A stretch of 9,807 nt of DNA from Bacteroidales bacterium UBA2764 (GTDB lineage Bacteria > Bacteroidota > Bacteroidia > Bacteroidales > Paludibacteraceae), in assembly GCA_002352705.1 (NCBI GenBank), contig DEIW01000068.1, positions 1 through 9,807 of the forward strand, read 5' to 3'. This document shows positions 1 through 7,073 of the stretch, piece after piece. The number at the start of each line of letters is the position of its first letter. Positions within the stretch are counted from its first letter, which is position 1. Below the pieces are notes generated by a model. That model worked only from the letters and a program-made list of their open reading frames with translations. It was not told where the DNA came from and ran no database searches. A program made the translations under genes and the position numbers.

Positions 1-2
1 GT

Positions 3-461
3 TATATCGAGCATCTGGGCACGGGTACTACGGATATGATTGCCGACTGCGAAGCTTTGGGGCTCCGTACACCCGAATTTATCCAAGCGGACGATTTCCG
101 AACGATTATCTATCGCCAGGAAAAAGTAACAGACCCAACCGAAAAAGTAACAGAGCAGGGGCAAAAAGTAATAGAGCTCGGCAAAAAAGTAATAGAGCAG
201 GAGCAGAAAAGTAACCAAGCTGAACAAGAAAGTAACCAAGTGCGTTTAACGGCAAAGCAACGAAAAGTGTTAGAGTTTTGTGATGTGATGCCGCGAACAG
301 CCCAAGAAATTTTAGAAATGGAAGGTGTAAAATACCAAACGCGCACTCTGCAACAATATGTAACCAAATTAGTGCTTGCTGGCCTTCTGCGCCCGACCAC
401 CACGCATAAAAACGACTCCAACCGTCGTTACATCACCGCCCATCCCTCCACCGACCGATGA
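3..461 (+). CDS. C-terminal part of an AlbA_2/GHKL-type ATP-binding transcriptional regulator (5' truncated by window edge)
   Basis: The reading frame is open from the first complete codon, so the gene begins upstream of the window; the ATG at 36 is internal. The visible start, YIEHLGTGTTDMI followed by ALGLRTPEF, resembles the end of the GHKL-like ATPase module (HATPase_c_4) of proteins that also carry an N-terminal AlbA_2 domain. That fold is known from family knowledge; the domain core itself is out of view. Next comes a low-complexity linker of six seven-residue repeats (roughly EKVTEQG), charged and possibly helical, encoded by 120-242. After that, residues beginning RLTAKQRKVLEF and ending near GLLRPTTTH look like a winged helix with an alternating helix and a YITAH wing. 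Probable role: a nucleotide-dependent DNA-binding regulator in the cytoplasm; its target is unknown. The same architecture recurs at 7074-8723. The stop codon is followed by a structured non-coding stretch rather than a close neighbour, so it probably ends its own transcription unit. Confidence 0.7.
   Translation, partial: YIEHLGTGTTDMIADCEALGLRTPEFIQADDFRTIIYRQEKVTDPTEKVTEQGQKVIELGKKVIEQEQKSNQAEQESNQVRLTAKQRKVLEFCDVMPRTAQEILEMEGVKYQTRTLQQYVTKLVLAGLLRPTTTHKNDSNRRYITAHPSTDR
120..242 (+). repeat. Six tandem copies of an imperfect 21-bp unit inside a coding sequence
   Basis: Units begin at 120, 141, 162, 183, 204 and 225; the last is 18 bp. The core is (g/c/a)aaaaagtaa(c/t)agag, which drifts to agaaaagtaaccaag in the last two copies. 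Each unit is seven codons, so changes in copy number keep the frame. The encoded heptads run E/Q/K-K-V-T/I-E-Q-G and then Q-K-S-N-Q-A-E. The divergence gradient suggests older copies at the 3' end and recent slippage in the middle. Confidence 0.85.
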
Positions 462-569
462 CCGGGACACAACCGAGGGATGACCGTGAAACAAAACAAA
501 AATAAAAAACAGATATAAACTGATACATACATAAATACAGCGCATAGCGCAACAGGCATATACCTTTAA

Positions 570-693
570 CAACGAGTCGGCAAAACTAATAGTAGGAAGG
601 AGATATATGTCCCTGCTATCCGTGTCTTGGCATGGGTAAGCGGGGTATTCCTACAAGTTTGCCGACTCTGTTGTTTGCCCCGCTTGCCTGTGC
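570..693 (+). promoter_or_regulatory. Structured leader or ncRNA-like region with two interleaved long stems
   Basis: Stem A pairs caac (570-573), gagtcggcaaa (574-584), ct (586-587) and gtaggaa (592-598) with ttcctac (648-654), ag (656-657), tttgccgactc (658-668) and gttg (670-673): about 24 pairs with small bulges. Stem B pairs 630-645 (gcatgggtaagcgggg) with 678-693 (ccccgcttgcctgtgc): 16 pairs if three G-U wobbles are allowed. The 5' arm of B lies inside the loop of A and its 3' arm lies outside, so the two are either a pseudoknot or mutually exclusive states. A further 7-bp option pairs ggtattc (644-650) with gaatacc (710-716). No long ORF is credible across 462-754. The region could be an attenuating leader for the operon that starts at 755, a small RNA, or a dispersed non-coding repeat; the sequence alone does not decide. 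Confidence 0.5.
607..639 (+). CDS. Possible 10-residue leader peptide with strong ribosome binding site
   Basis: The sequence ggaaggagatat directly precedes the ATG at 607, giving a near-ideal Shine-Dalgarno sequence at good spacing. This stands out because the other genes here lack one. The ORF reads MSLLSVSWHG and then taa at 637-639. Its SD and start lie in the loop side of stem A, and its last codons form the 5' arm of stem B, so ribosome position would influence which stem forms. That is the logic of a translation-coupled attenuator. A short ORF can arise by chance, and there is no independent sign of translation. Confidence 0.3.
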   Translation: MSLLSVSWHG

Positions 694-699
694 TTTTTT
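630..699 (+). terminator. Possible intrinsic terminator formed by stem B
   Basis: The 16-bp wobble-containing stem 630-645/678-693 has a strong GC core (gcgggg/ccccgc) and is followed at once by six T residues (694-699), then ctctt. The loop of about 32 nt is longer than usual for an intrinsic terminator, which lowers confidence. It would compete with the alternative stem A. Confidence 0.4.
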
Positions 700-719
700 C
701 TCTTCCCGAGAATACCGGA

Positions 720-747
720 CCGGATAGCCATTGCTATTCGGTTTTTT
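720..747 (+). terminator. Hairpin plus U6 immediately before the HNH gene
   Basis: ccggatagc (720-728) pairs with gctattcgg (733-741) through nine pairs including one G-U, around a four-base loop catt, followed by six T residues (742-747). This is a compact canonical intrinsic terminator. It ends only eight bases before the ATG at 755. Either it is the end of an upstream transcript, with the operon promoter overlapping it, or it is a regulated terminator in the operon leader. Confidence 0.6.
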
Positions 748-754
748 GATTTTT

Positions 755-1531
755 ATGGCTTTAGAACGCAAAATATGGACTAGAGATGAGCTGATTTTAG
801 CTCTCAGCGTATATTTCCAACTTCCGTTTGGACGGTTGAACCGTACCACACCGGAAGTGAAGGAGTTGGCGCGTCTTATCGGTCGCACAGATAACTCGGC
901 GGCATTGCGTCTTGTTAATTTTGCTGCCTGTGATCCATATATTACCGAATCTGGGCGAACGGGAATGCCGGCTGGCAAAGCCGTTTGCGAACCTATCTGG
1001 AATGAGTTTGCCAATGACAAAGAGCGTCTGTTTATAGAGGCACAGCGCATAAAAGCACAACTACAGAACAAAAGTATTGAGGATTCATTGCATATCACGC
1101 CTAAAGAGTTAGAAGGCAAGGAGCGAGAGGCGGTTATTCGTCAAAGAGTCAATCAGTCGGCTTTTCGGTCAATGATTCTTTCCAATTACGAAGGGCGTTG
1201 TGCAATAACGGGCATAAACATTCCGGAGTTACTGGTGGCAAGTCATATTATCCCATGGGTAGATAGTACGCCCCAGCAGAAACTTAATCCGGAAAACGGC
1301 ATTTGTCTATCTGCGCTGTATGACAAAGCATTTGACAAAGGATTCATCACTATCTCGCCGGACGATTACACTGTTTGTTTGTCCTCTGCGCTGCGGGAAT
1401 ACGAAACACAAGATTATTATAATACACATTTCGGCAGCATTGCCGGACATAAATTAATCATGCCAATAGAGCACATCCCTAATCGTGACTATTTGGCATA
1501 TCACAGAGACAGAATTTTTAGGGGAAATTAA
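755..1531 (+). CDS. HNH endonuclease (HNH_2-type), putative restriction nuclease
   Basis: Predicted cytoplasmic DNA endonuclease of 258 residues. The ATG at 755 is preferred over the in-frame TTG at 731 because the conserved-looking start is ALERKIWTRDEL and the TTG lies within the terminator loop. The N-terminal region (about residues 5-85: WTRDELILAL, PFGRLNR, LARLIGRTDNSAALRL) resembles the domain that precedes HNH_2 in many bacterial restriction-associated proteins. The nuclease core lies at about residues 149-196: C149-AITG, then ASHIIPW with S163 and H164 (first His of HNH), LNPENG with N178 and N181, and YDKAFDKG. The first H and the N of the motif are visible; the last position reads F-D where some members carry another residue. 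The gene sits 18 bp before the cytosine methyltransferase, whose modification plausibly protects the host from it. It could instead be an accessory nuclease of the McrBC-like pair. Confidence 0.85.
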   Translation: MALERKIWTRDELILALSVYFQLPFGRLNRTTPEVKELARLIGRTDNSAALRLVNFAACDPYITESGRTGMPAGKAVCEPIWNEFANDKERLFIEAQRIKAQLQNKSIEDSLHITPKELEGKEREAVIRQRVNQSAFRSMILSNYEGRCAITGINIPELLVASHIIPWVDSTPQQKLNPENGICLSALYDKAFDKGFITISPDDYTVCLSSALREYETQDYYNTHFGSIAGHKLIMPIEHIPNRDYLAYHRDRIFRGN

Positions 1532-1549
1532 TTAAAATACTAATACATT

Positions 1550-2737
1550 ATGCCATATAAAATTGCTTCGTTATTCTCTGGATGCGGAGGATTAGATTTA
1601 GGTTTTACAGGAGGATTTGACTTTTATCAACATCATTTTGAAAGATTAGATACTAATATCGTATTTGCAAATGATTTTGATATAGATGCCCAAACTTGTT
1701 ATAATTCGAATCCTTTGTTGGTTGCTGATGGAGTCCCCTGCTTATTACAAGACATCCGTACTGTTGATACAAACAATATACCTGATTTTGATATTTTGCT
1801 CGCAGGTTTTCCCTGTCAACCTTTTTCGAATGCAGGGAACCGTAAAGGTGTAAATGATGATAATGGACGCGGGACATTATTTGAGGAATGCGAACGTATT
1901 TTGAAGAGTAAAATAGATACCGGTATCCCTCCAATGGCCTTTGTATTTGAGAATGTAAGAGGAATAATGTCTTCTAAAATGAATTCTGGAATATCTGTTC
2001 CTGAAGAAATTAGAAATAGAATGCAAGCACTTGGATATAGCGTATCAATGCAATTAGTGTGTGCCAGTGACTATGGAGTTCCACAGAAAAGATATAGGTT
2101 TTTAATTATTGGCACTCGTAATGATCTACCTCAATTTGATTTTGAAACCATGAACCGCATAATAAACGAATATAATATTCCATCAGAAAGGCAAGGTACA
2201 TCTGAAAAACTCTTATTGGGGAGTATTATGCAAGGACTCGAAGGGATAGAAAATAGCGAGTATTGGGAATATAGTAAAACGACACAGGAAATGGTAGAAC
2301 ACATTGGACCGTGTGAACATGGGAACGATATTCTTCCGTTATTTGCAGGCGATTTCCATAAAGAGGATTTGCCTCCTGTTGCGTTCGAAGGACGCTCTTG
2401 GAAAAATGTTCCATATGAGTTATTAACTCCACGCTTTAGGAAAATTGCTGATGATCCTCAAAAATATCATGCTCCGAAGTTCTTTAGACGTTTTGCATAT
2501 GGAGAAATAAATGGAACAATAACAGCATCTGCCCAACCAGAAAACTGTGGAATTACACATCCTGTTGAAAACAGAAGATATACAGTAAGAGAAAGTGCTC
2601 GCATTCAGTCTTTCCCTGATAATTATTCGTTTTCTGCAATACCATTGCAATCACGTTACAAAGTAATAGGGAATGCCGTTCCGCCTATTTTAGGATGGGT
2701 AATTGCAAAATCATTAATAGAAACTATACAAAATTAA
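1550..2737 (+). CDS. dcm: C5-cytosine DNA methyltransferase (type II modification enzyme)
   Basis: Transfers methyl from S-adenosylmethionine to C5 of cytosine at a specific site. The 395-residue length is usual for the family and all main motifs are present: motif I FSGCGGLDLGF (residues 9-19, AdoMet binding), motif IV GFPCQPFS with catalytic Cys89, motif VI ENVRG (134-138), motif VIII QKRYR (179-183), motif IX RRYTVRESARIQSFPD (342-357) and motif X GNAVPP (374-379). The variable target-recognition segment lies between motifs VIII and IX, about residues 195-335. A chaperone-like or inactive copy is unlikely because no catalytic residue is missing. The stop is 4 bp before the McrB-like gene, so the two are surely co-transcribed. 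Sampled lines give about 33% GC, clearly lower than the HNH gene before it and the ATPase region after it. The target sequence cannot be read from the protein. The symbol is the generic family name. Confidence 0.97.
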   Translation: MPYKIASLFSGCGGLDLGFTGGFDFYQHHFERLDTNIVFANDFDIDAQTCYNSNPLLVADGVPCLLQDIRTVDTNNIPDFDILLAGFPCQPFSNAGNRKGVNDDNGRGTLFEECERILKSKIDTGIPPMAFVFENVRGIMSSKMNSGISVPEEIRNRMQALGYSVSMQLVCASDYGVPQKRYRFLIIGTRNDLPQFDFETMNRIINEYNIPSERQGTSEKLLLGSIMQGLEGIENSEYWEYSKTTQEMVEHIGPCEHGNDILPLFAGDFHKEDLPPVAFEGRSWKNVPYELLTPRFRKIADDPQKYHAPKFFRRFAYGEINGTITASAQPENCGITHPVENRRYTVRESARIQSFPDNYSFSAIPLQSRYKVIGNAVPPILGWVIAKSLIETIQN

Positions 2738-3465
2738 AACTATGGCATATTTATCAAAAAAGACGCTATTAGAAGCGTACAAAGTCTTATCTGAATTATC
2801 TGAAGACCCTACAGTGCAAGGTGCTACACAAAAGGTTAGCGCCATTCGCTATTTTTTAGCGCTTGATATGTTCTATAAAAAATTTAATCGCGAATGTAAT
2901 ACACGAGATGCCGATGACAAAGCCGCATTTATTGCAAATGTAAATACTATTGTCGCATTAGAAGATAATTGGTACACAACTAATTTCTATGCACCCTTAA
3001 CTTTTCATCAGGGAGATAGTGCTGTCGGTAGTAATTTCTATTCAGTCGGTGCCGTAAAAAATTCACTAACTAACCCTGCCATAAAAATTAATTATCCACA
3101 AAGGGGTAATAAACCTTTGTTTGAAATACAAAACGGCATTTTATACGAACGAGAAGATTTTCTAGAGAATTTCACTTTTTATGTACCAAATAATAAATTC
3201 AGATGTGCCTTAGCATTGTGGATATGCAGAGAGCGAAAGGTTCGAATGGAAGATATCTATTCTACACTAAAAACACAAATAGAGATACTTTTCTCGGAAA
3301 AAGTAGCAAAGATTTTATTGCCATCCAAAGACTATTTTACAGAAGCCACACGAGAACTAGAATTGTCAACCGAATTTACTATGGCAACAATTACACCGGA
3401 TGATATAGAGAATTTATTTCTAAAGAAAGAAAAAAATATAAATCATACAACTGATATCACCTCTT
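1550..3465 (+). other. Low-GC block spanning the methyltransferase and the McrB-like N-terminal domain
   Basis: Hand counts give 80 G+C in 240 bases for 1561-1800 and 79 in 240 for 2941-3180, about 33% each. The four lines from 3481 to 3720 give 109 in 240 (45%), and 4081-4140 gives 32 in 60. The HNH gene before 1531 is also richer. The block edges are approximate. It looks like a separately inherited cassette joining the modification enzyme to the putative recognition domain of the restriction motor. Confidence 0.55.
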
Positions 3466-4634
3466 ATCTCCCCTATCTGACGGCATTGCGGACAAAGCCG
3501 TTTATGCTGTTAGCGGGAATATCGGGAACGGGTAAAAGCCGTATCGTGCGGGAATTAGCTTTCAAGAGCTGTCCAAAGTTCTTGCAAGACCAAGACGGGA
3601 CAACACCGGGCAACTATTGCATGATCGAAGTGAAACCGAATTGGCATGACTCTTCGGAATTGCTTGGATATTACAGCAATATCGCCAAACAATATGTTTT
3701 TACGGATTTTGTCAAATTCCTGCTCAAGGCAAAACTATATAGCGATGTACCTTTCTTCGTTTGTATGGACGAAATGAACCTTGCTCCCATAGAACAATAT
3801 TTTGCGGAGTTCCTCTCCGTATTAGAGACTCGCAAACAAACAGAGTCGGGCATCAAAACAGGCGCTTTGGTAAAGGGACAATATTTCAAACGGATCAAAT
3901 CTGTTAATGAATATGACAATGTACAAACAGATGCAGATGTCTATACATTATTAGAAATTCCCATTACTGCCAAGCAAAAGGAAGAACTTGCCAAGACCAA
4001 TAGTCTGAAAACAGAAGGTCTGACTTTGCCGGAGAATGTCTTTGTTATCGGAACGGTTAACATGGATGACACGACGCATCAGTTCAGCCGTAAGGTGCTT
4101 GACCGAGCCATGACCATTGAGATGAACGGAGGCGAGTTGAAAGATATGTTCGGTCACTCCAGCGATTTGGAATATCTGCCGGAAGAAAACGTGTGGAAGA
4201 TAGATCAGTTCAAGCCCAAACATGTTAATGCGGATGAGGTTCTGGAAGAGCATATAGATTCAAACGGAGATCTGGATGAAACAGGAATTGCGCTCAAGAC
4301 ACAATTAGCCGACAAATTGGACGCCATCAACCAAGTATTAAAAGACACTCCGTTTGTGGTAAGTTACCGTGTGCTGAACGAATTGGTTATTTATGCCGGC
4401 GTGCTGCTGGATGACGGCAAGGGAATGGATGAAGTCATCAACGATGCTGTGGACCAGATAACACTCATGAAGATTTTGCCACGTATCGAAGGAGACGAGG
4501 ACATGCTGGGCAATGCGAAAGACGAGAACAACCGCCTTTACCGACTGATGAAAGTGGTGGGTCCGCAATCGCAAGCCAAACTCAGAGAAATGAACCGCCG
4601 GCTGGAATCCGGATTCACCCGTTTCTGGCCATAA
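2742..4634 (+). CDS. McrB-like AAA+ NTPase, motor/specificity subunit of a McrBC/LlaJI-type restriction system
   Basis: A 630-residue protein expected to form a hexameric ring that binds DNA, hydrolyses nucleotide (GTP in McrB relatives) and activates the nuclease encoded next. The AAA+ core has Walker A GISGTGKS (259-266), the McrB-like segment VKPNWHDSSELLGYY, Walker B FFVCMDEMN with D343 and E344, the McrB-family NxxD signature in GTVNMDDTT (N440-D443), and basic residues R450 and R455 in FSRKVLDRA as finger candidates. The first ~240 residues contain no ATPase motif and are the likely DNA-binding specificity domain; in LlaJI.R1 that position holds a B3-like DNA-binding domain. There is no EVE or other recognisable methyl-reader. 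Base composition jumps from about one third GC to about 45-50% near 3465, just before Walker A, suggesting that the N-terminal domain was acquired together with the methyltransferase. The ATG at 2742 follows the methyltransferase stop by 4 bp. Confidence 0.88.
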   Translation: MAYLSKKTLLEAYKVLSELSEDPTVQGATQKVSAIRYFLALDMFYKKFNRECNTRDADDKAAFIANVNTIVALEDNWYTTNFYAPLTFHQGDSAVGSNFYSVGAVKNSLTNPAIKINYPQRGNKPLFEIQNGILYEREDFLENFTFYVPNNKFRCALALWICRERKVRMEDIYSTLKTQIEILFSEKVAKILLPSKDYFTEATRELELSTEFTMATITPDDIENLFLKKEKNINHTTDITSYLPYLTALRTKPFMLLAGISGTGKSRIVRELAFKSCPKFLQDQDGTTPGNYCMIEVKPNWHDSSELLGYYSNIAKQYVFTDFVKFLLKAKLYSDVPFFVCMDEMNLAPIEQYFAEFLSVLETRKQTESGIKTGALVKGQYFKRIKSVNEYDNVQTDADVYTLLEIPITAKQKEELAKTNSLKTEGLTLPENVFVIGTVNMDDTTHQFSRKVLDRAMTIEMNGGELKDMFGHSSDLEYLPEENVWKIDQFKPKHVNADEVLEEHIDSNGDLDETGIALKTQLADKLDAINQVLKDTPFVVSYRVLNELVIYAGVLLDDGKGMDEVINDAVDQITLMKILPRIEGDEDMLGNAKDENNRLYRLMKVVGPQSQAKLREMNRRLESGFTRFWP

Positions 4635-4654
4635 CAGCCTGTTCCATATAACTT

Positions 4655-7051
4655 ATGAGAGAGCAGGAGGTTTTGCGATATTGTTTACAGGAAGGCGACA
4701 CAAGCATTGCTATCTGTATCACTACCGACGAGCAGAGTACAGACAGTGCATGGACGCGTTTCAAAGGGAGACTCCGCTACCGCGCAGAGATGACGGGAGC
4801 GGAAGTGAACCCGTACACCTATTGCAAATACACGGCTTCTGACAAATACCAACTTGATTTTCTATACCGCCCCGCAGATATTCCGAATGAATTACTACCC
4901 GCGACAGGGAAAGAGTTATGGCCGGTCATCTACGAGACTAACGAATACTGGATAAGTGTCCGTTTTGAGGGCATAGACAGAGATTCGGCTCATGTGCAAC
5001 ATGTCCGGGCGGATGTAGAGGATGCATTCAAGACCGTTTGGGACAGCAACGGAACGACGTGTACCATCTCCGGCAAACTGTCCTTCCTGAACGAACCTGG
5101 GCTGTTCCGGCTGGGAATAGTATATAGCAAGAATGGTATCCGGCACGAAGATTTTATAGCCTTTCATGTGGTCTCTCCGAAACTGGATGTCAAGAACGAC
5201 TACCAGTCCATTCTGCAGACCGTCAACCGCGAGCTGGAGAAAGACGTGTTCCGGTACCTGAGTCTGACTGTTCAGCAGATGAGTCCGAGCCGTGACAGGT
5301 CCAAAGACCTGCAAATATGGATGCAAGTGTTCGAGAGTCTGGCTGCTGACTATATTAAGAATATCGTCCGTATCATCAAAAATCCCCACTCCAAAGTACG
5401 CACGATCGAGGAATACAAGAAAGCAGATCGTATCCACCGCTGGACTCCGGCAATGGAGGAGACTTTTCGCGAGAAACAGAAAGAAGGTGTGCTGGACAAA
5501 TACTATTTCCGCAACGAGATATATGACACCACGGTTAACTCCATGGAAAACAGGTTTGTCAAATATACCCTGCAGCATGTGGGCAAACGTCTGAATGAGG
5601 TGTTCTCCAAAGTACTGACCAAAAACAATACGGAAGCCTCCGACAGTTTGCGGGACAAATGGATGAAACACCAGGCATCCATAAACCATCTGCTGCGTCA
5701 TCCGTTCTTCAGTCATGTAGGGCGGTTCGAGGGCATGCAGCATGAATCGCTGGTTCTGCAAAGCCGCATGGGTTACCAGCAAGTGTACAAAGACTGGCTC
5801 AAGCTGAAGAAAGGAATAGATATTTTTGAAGGCACAACCAACGTCGGTGTCATGCAGATATGGGAGATTTATGAACTATGGTGTTTCATCAAAGTGAAAA
5901 ACATGGTCTGCCGTATTCTGAGTAATAACGGGCAGTATGAGTTGGCCACCGACGAACCACACGGACCGCTCATTCATTACAGCAAAGAGAAGAAAATAGA
6001 TTATACGCTGCAAATCAATTATCCGGATGAATGGGGTATGCAAGGACGGTTCGTGACACTGCATTACCAGCATATTTACAACCGGCACAGCGGAACACAA
6101 CGCACTTTCACCACAGACAACCGTCCGGATATTGTGCTGAATATCCACCAACCCGGTCAGGAAGAACTGACTTATCTGTTTGATGCCAAATACCGGGTAT
6201 GGAGCGATCCTCAGTTGGACAAAGAAGTGGAAGAACAGGATGCGGCAGATTGGGAGCAGGAGCTGGCAGGCAAAGAGCGGCTGCTTGGAGCCGACTATCC
6301 ACCCAGCGATGCCATCAACCAGATGCACCGGTACAGGGATGCCATCTATTATGGTTTGGACGAAAAAGAGCGACCGAAAAACAAAGAAATCATCGGCGGA
6401 TATATCTTGTTCCCCGGACGGGCAAAAGGCGATGTAACAAGATACTTCGCCACTTCAATCAAGAAAATCAATATCGGCGCCTTCCCGCTGCTGCCATTCG
6501 GATTGGCATCTGAGGAAAAGTCCTCGCAAACACCTGACTTTGAGCCGGAAGGCCAGGAATTATACAACCACCTGAAATCTATTCTTGTAGAAAAGAGGAA
6601 CGTGTACGCGCACGTGAAGGATGCCGTTCCGCAACGGGGATTACATTACGAGAAAGGCGATGCCAATGAAGATATTGTATATGTAGGAACAGTTAAGTCC
6701 AACAATAAATGGATTACTGATTTCAAAAATCATTGCGCCAATATATATTACACCGGAGGCACAGAAGATTTAAGCGGCTTAGACATTCAATCCGTCCGGT
6801 ACTTTATGCCTTTGGTCAACGGGTATATTGACGGTATATACAAGGTATCTGCTATCAATGTAGCACGAAAAAGCCAAATGCAAGCACAGAATGACAATCC
6901 AGACGATGGAGTACGCTTGTTTATGATGTTGGATGAATATATTCCATTTGGAGAACCTGTTAACGTGTTCAAAAGAATAACTAACGGCAAGTTCTATTCG
7001 ATGCGGGAAACTAAAGATAAATACCAATATTTCAAAAACAATCCTATATAA
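4655..7051 (+). CDS. McrC-like DUF2357 / PD-(D/E)XK nuclease subunit
   Basis: Predicted cleavage subunit partnering the McrB-like ring, 798 residues. The N-terminal half resembles DUF2357 proteins (for example the FHVVSPKLDVKNDYQSIL segment). A helical middle region leads to MQIWEIYELW (400-409), which matches the region before the nuclease in McrC relatives. The catalytic core is visible as RPDIVL with D492, then FDAKYR with D510 and K512 (the D...DxK form of PD-(D/E)XK), followed by a QMHRYR helix (556-561). A further ~135 residues (from about 665) extend beyond the nuclease, including YFMPLVNGYIDGIYKV, faintly reminiscent of PUA/EVE-like folds; that is weak inference. GC falls from about 50% to below 40% at about 6655, where this extension begins. 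The gene lies 20 bp after the McrB-like gene and 22 bp before the next, consistent with one operon. Confidence 0.85.
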   Translation: MREQEVLRYCLQEGDTSIAICITTDEQSTDSAWTRFKGRLRYRAEMTGAEVNPYTYCKYTASDKYQLDFLYRPADIPNELLPATGKELWPVIYETNEYWISVRFEGIDRDSAHVQHVRADVEDAFKTVWDSNGTTCTISGKLSFLNEPGLFRLGIVYSKNGIRHEDFIAFHVVSPKLDVKNDYQSILQTVNRELEKDVFRYLSLTVQQMSPSRDRSKDLQIWMQVFESLAADYIKNIVRIIKNPHSKVRTIEEYKKADRIHRWTPAMEETFREKQKEGVLDKYYFRNEIYDTTVNSMENRFVKYTLQHVGKRLNEVFSKVLTKNNTEASDSLRDKWMKHQASINHLLRHPFFSHVGRFEGMQHESLVLQSRMGYQQVYKDWLKLKKGIDIFEGTTNVGVMQIWEIYELWCFIKVKNMVCRILSNNGQYELATDEPHGPLIHYSKEKKIDYTLQINYPDEWGMQGRFVTLHYQHIYNRHSGTQRTFTTDNRPDIVLNIHQPGQEELTYLFDAKYRVWSDPQLDKEVEEQDAADWEQELAGKERLLGADYPPSDAINQMHRYRDAIYYGLDEKERPKNKEIIGGYILFPGRAKGDVTRYFATSIKKINIGAFPLLPFGLASEEKSSQTPDFEPEGQELYNHLKSILVEKRNVYAHVKDAVPQRGLHYEKGDANEDIVYVGTVKSNNKWITDFKNHCANIYYTGGTEDLSGLDIQSVRYFMPLVNGYIDGIYKVSAINVARKSQMQAQNDNPDDGVRLFMMLDEYIPFGEPVNVFKRITNGKFYSMRETKDKYQYFKNNPI

Positions 7052-7073
7052 AATTGCCCATACAAGAACCTTT

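Noticed and set aside
458..505. ATG overlapping the first gene's stop (ATGA), giving a 15-residue ORF
   Set aside because: Very short, low-complexity Lys/Gln end, no ribosome binding site and no recognisable content.
731..754. TTG start at 731 extending the HNH protein by eight residues
   Set aside because: The extension (MLFGFLIF) is encoded by the terminator hairpin and U-run, is unlike the family start, and the ATG at 755 gives the expected beginning.
462..754. Canonical Bacteroidetes promoter (TTTG then TAnnTTTG) before the operon
   Set aside because: The best -7-like match, taccttta at 561-568, lacks a paired TTTG at the proper distance, so no promoter is called.
616..1119. Minus-strand ORF of 167 residues antisense to the HNH gene
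   Set aside because: It overlaps the structured leader and the well-supported HNH gene; composition looks like a shadow frame.
4916..5782. Minus-strand ORF of 288 residues inside the McrC-like gene
   Set aside because: Rich in His, Phe and Val typical of antisense translation of a coding strand, with no domain; the + frame is clearly real.
5876..6328. Minus-strand and alternative + ORFs around the PD-(D/E)XK region
   Set aside because: All overlap the catalytic segment of the nuclease gene and show no motif of their own.
2742..7051. Plain type IV (m5C-dependent) McrBC system
   Set aside because: An m5C methyltransferase 4 bp upstream in the same operon would make that self-toxic unless targets differ, and the N-terminal domain shows no known methyl-reader; a LlaJI-like role fits better, though not proven.
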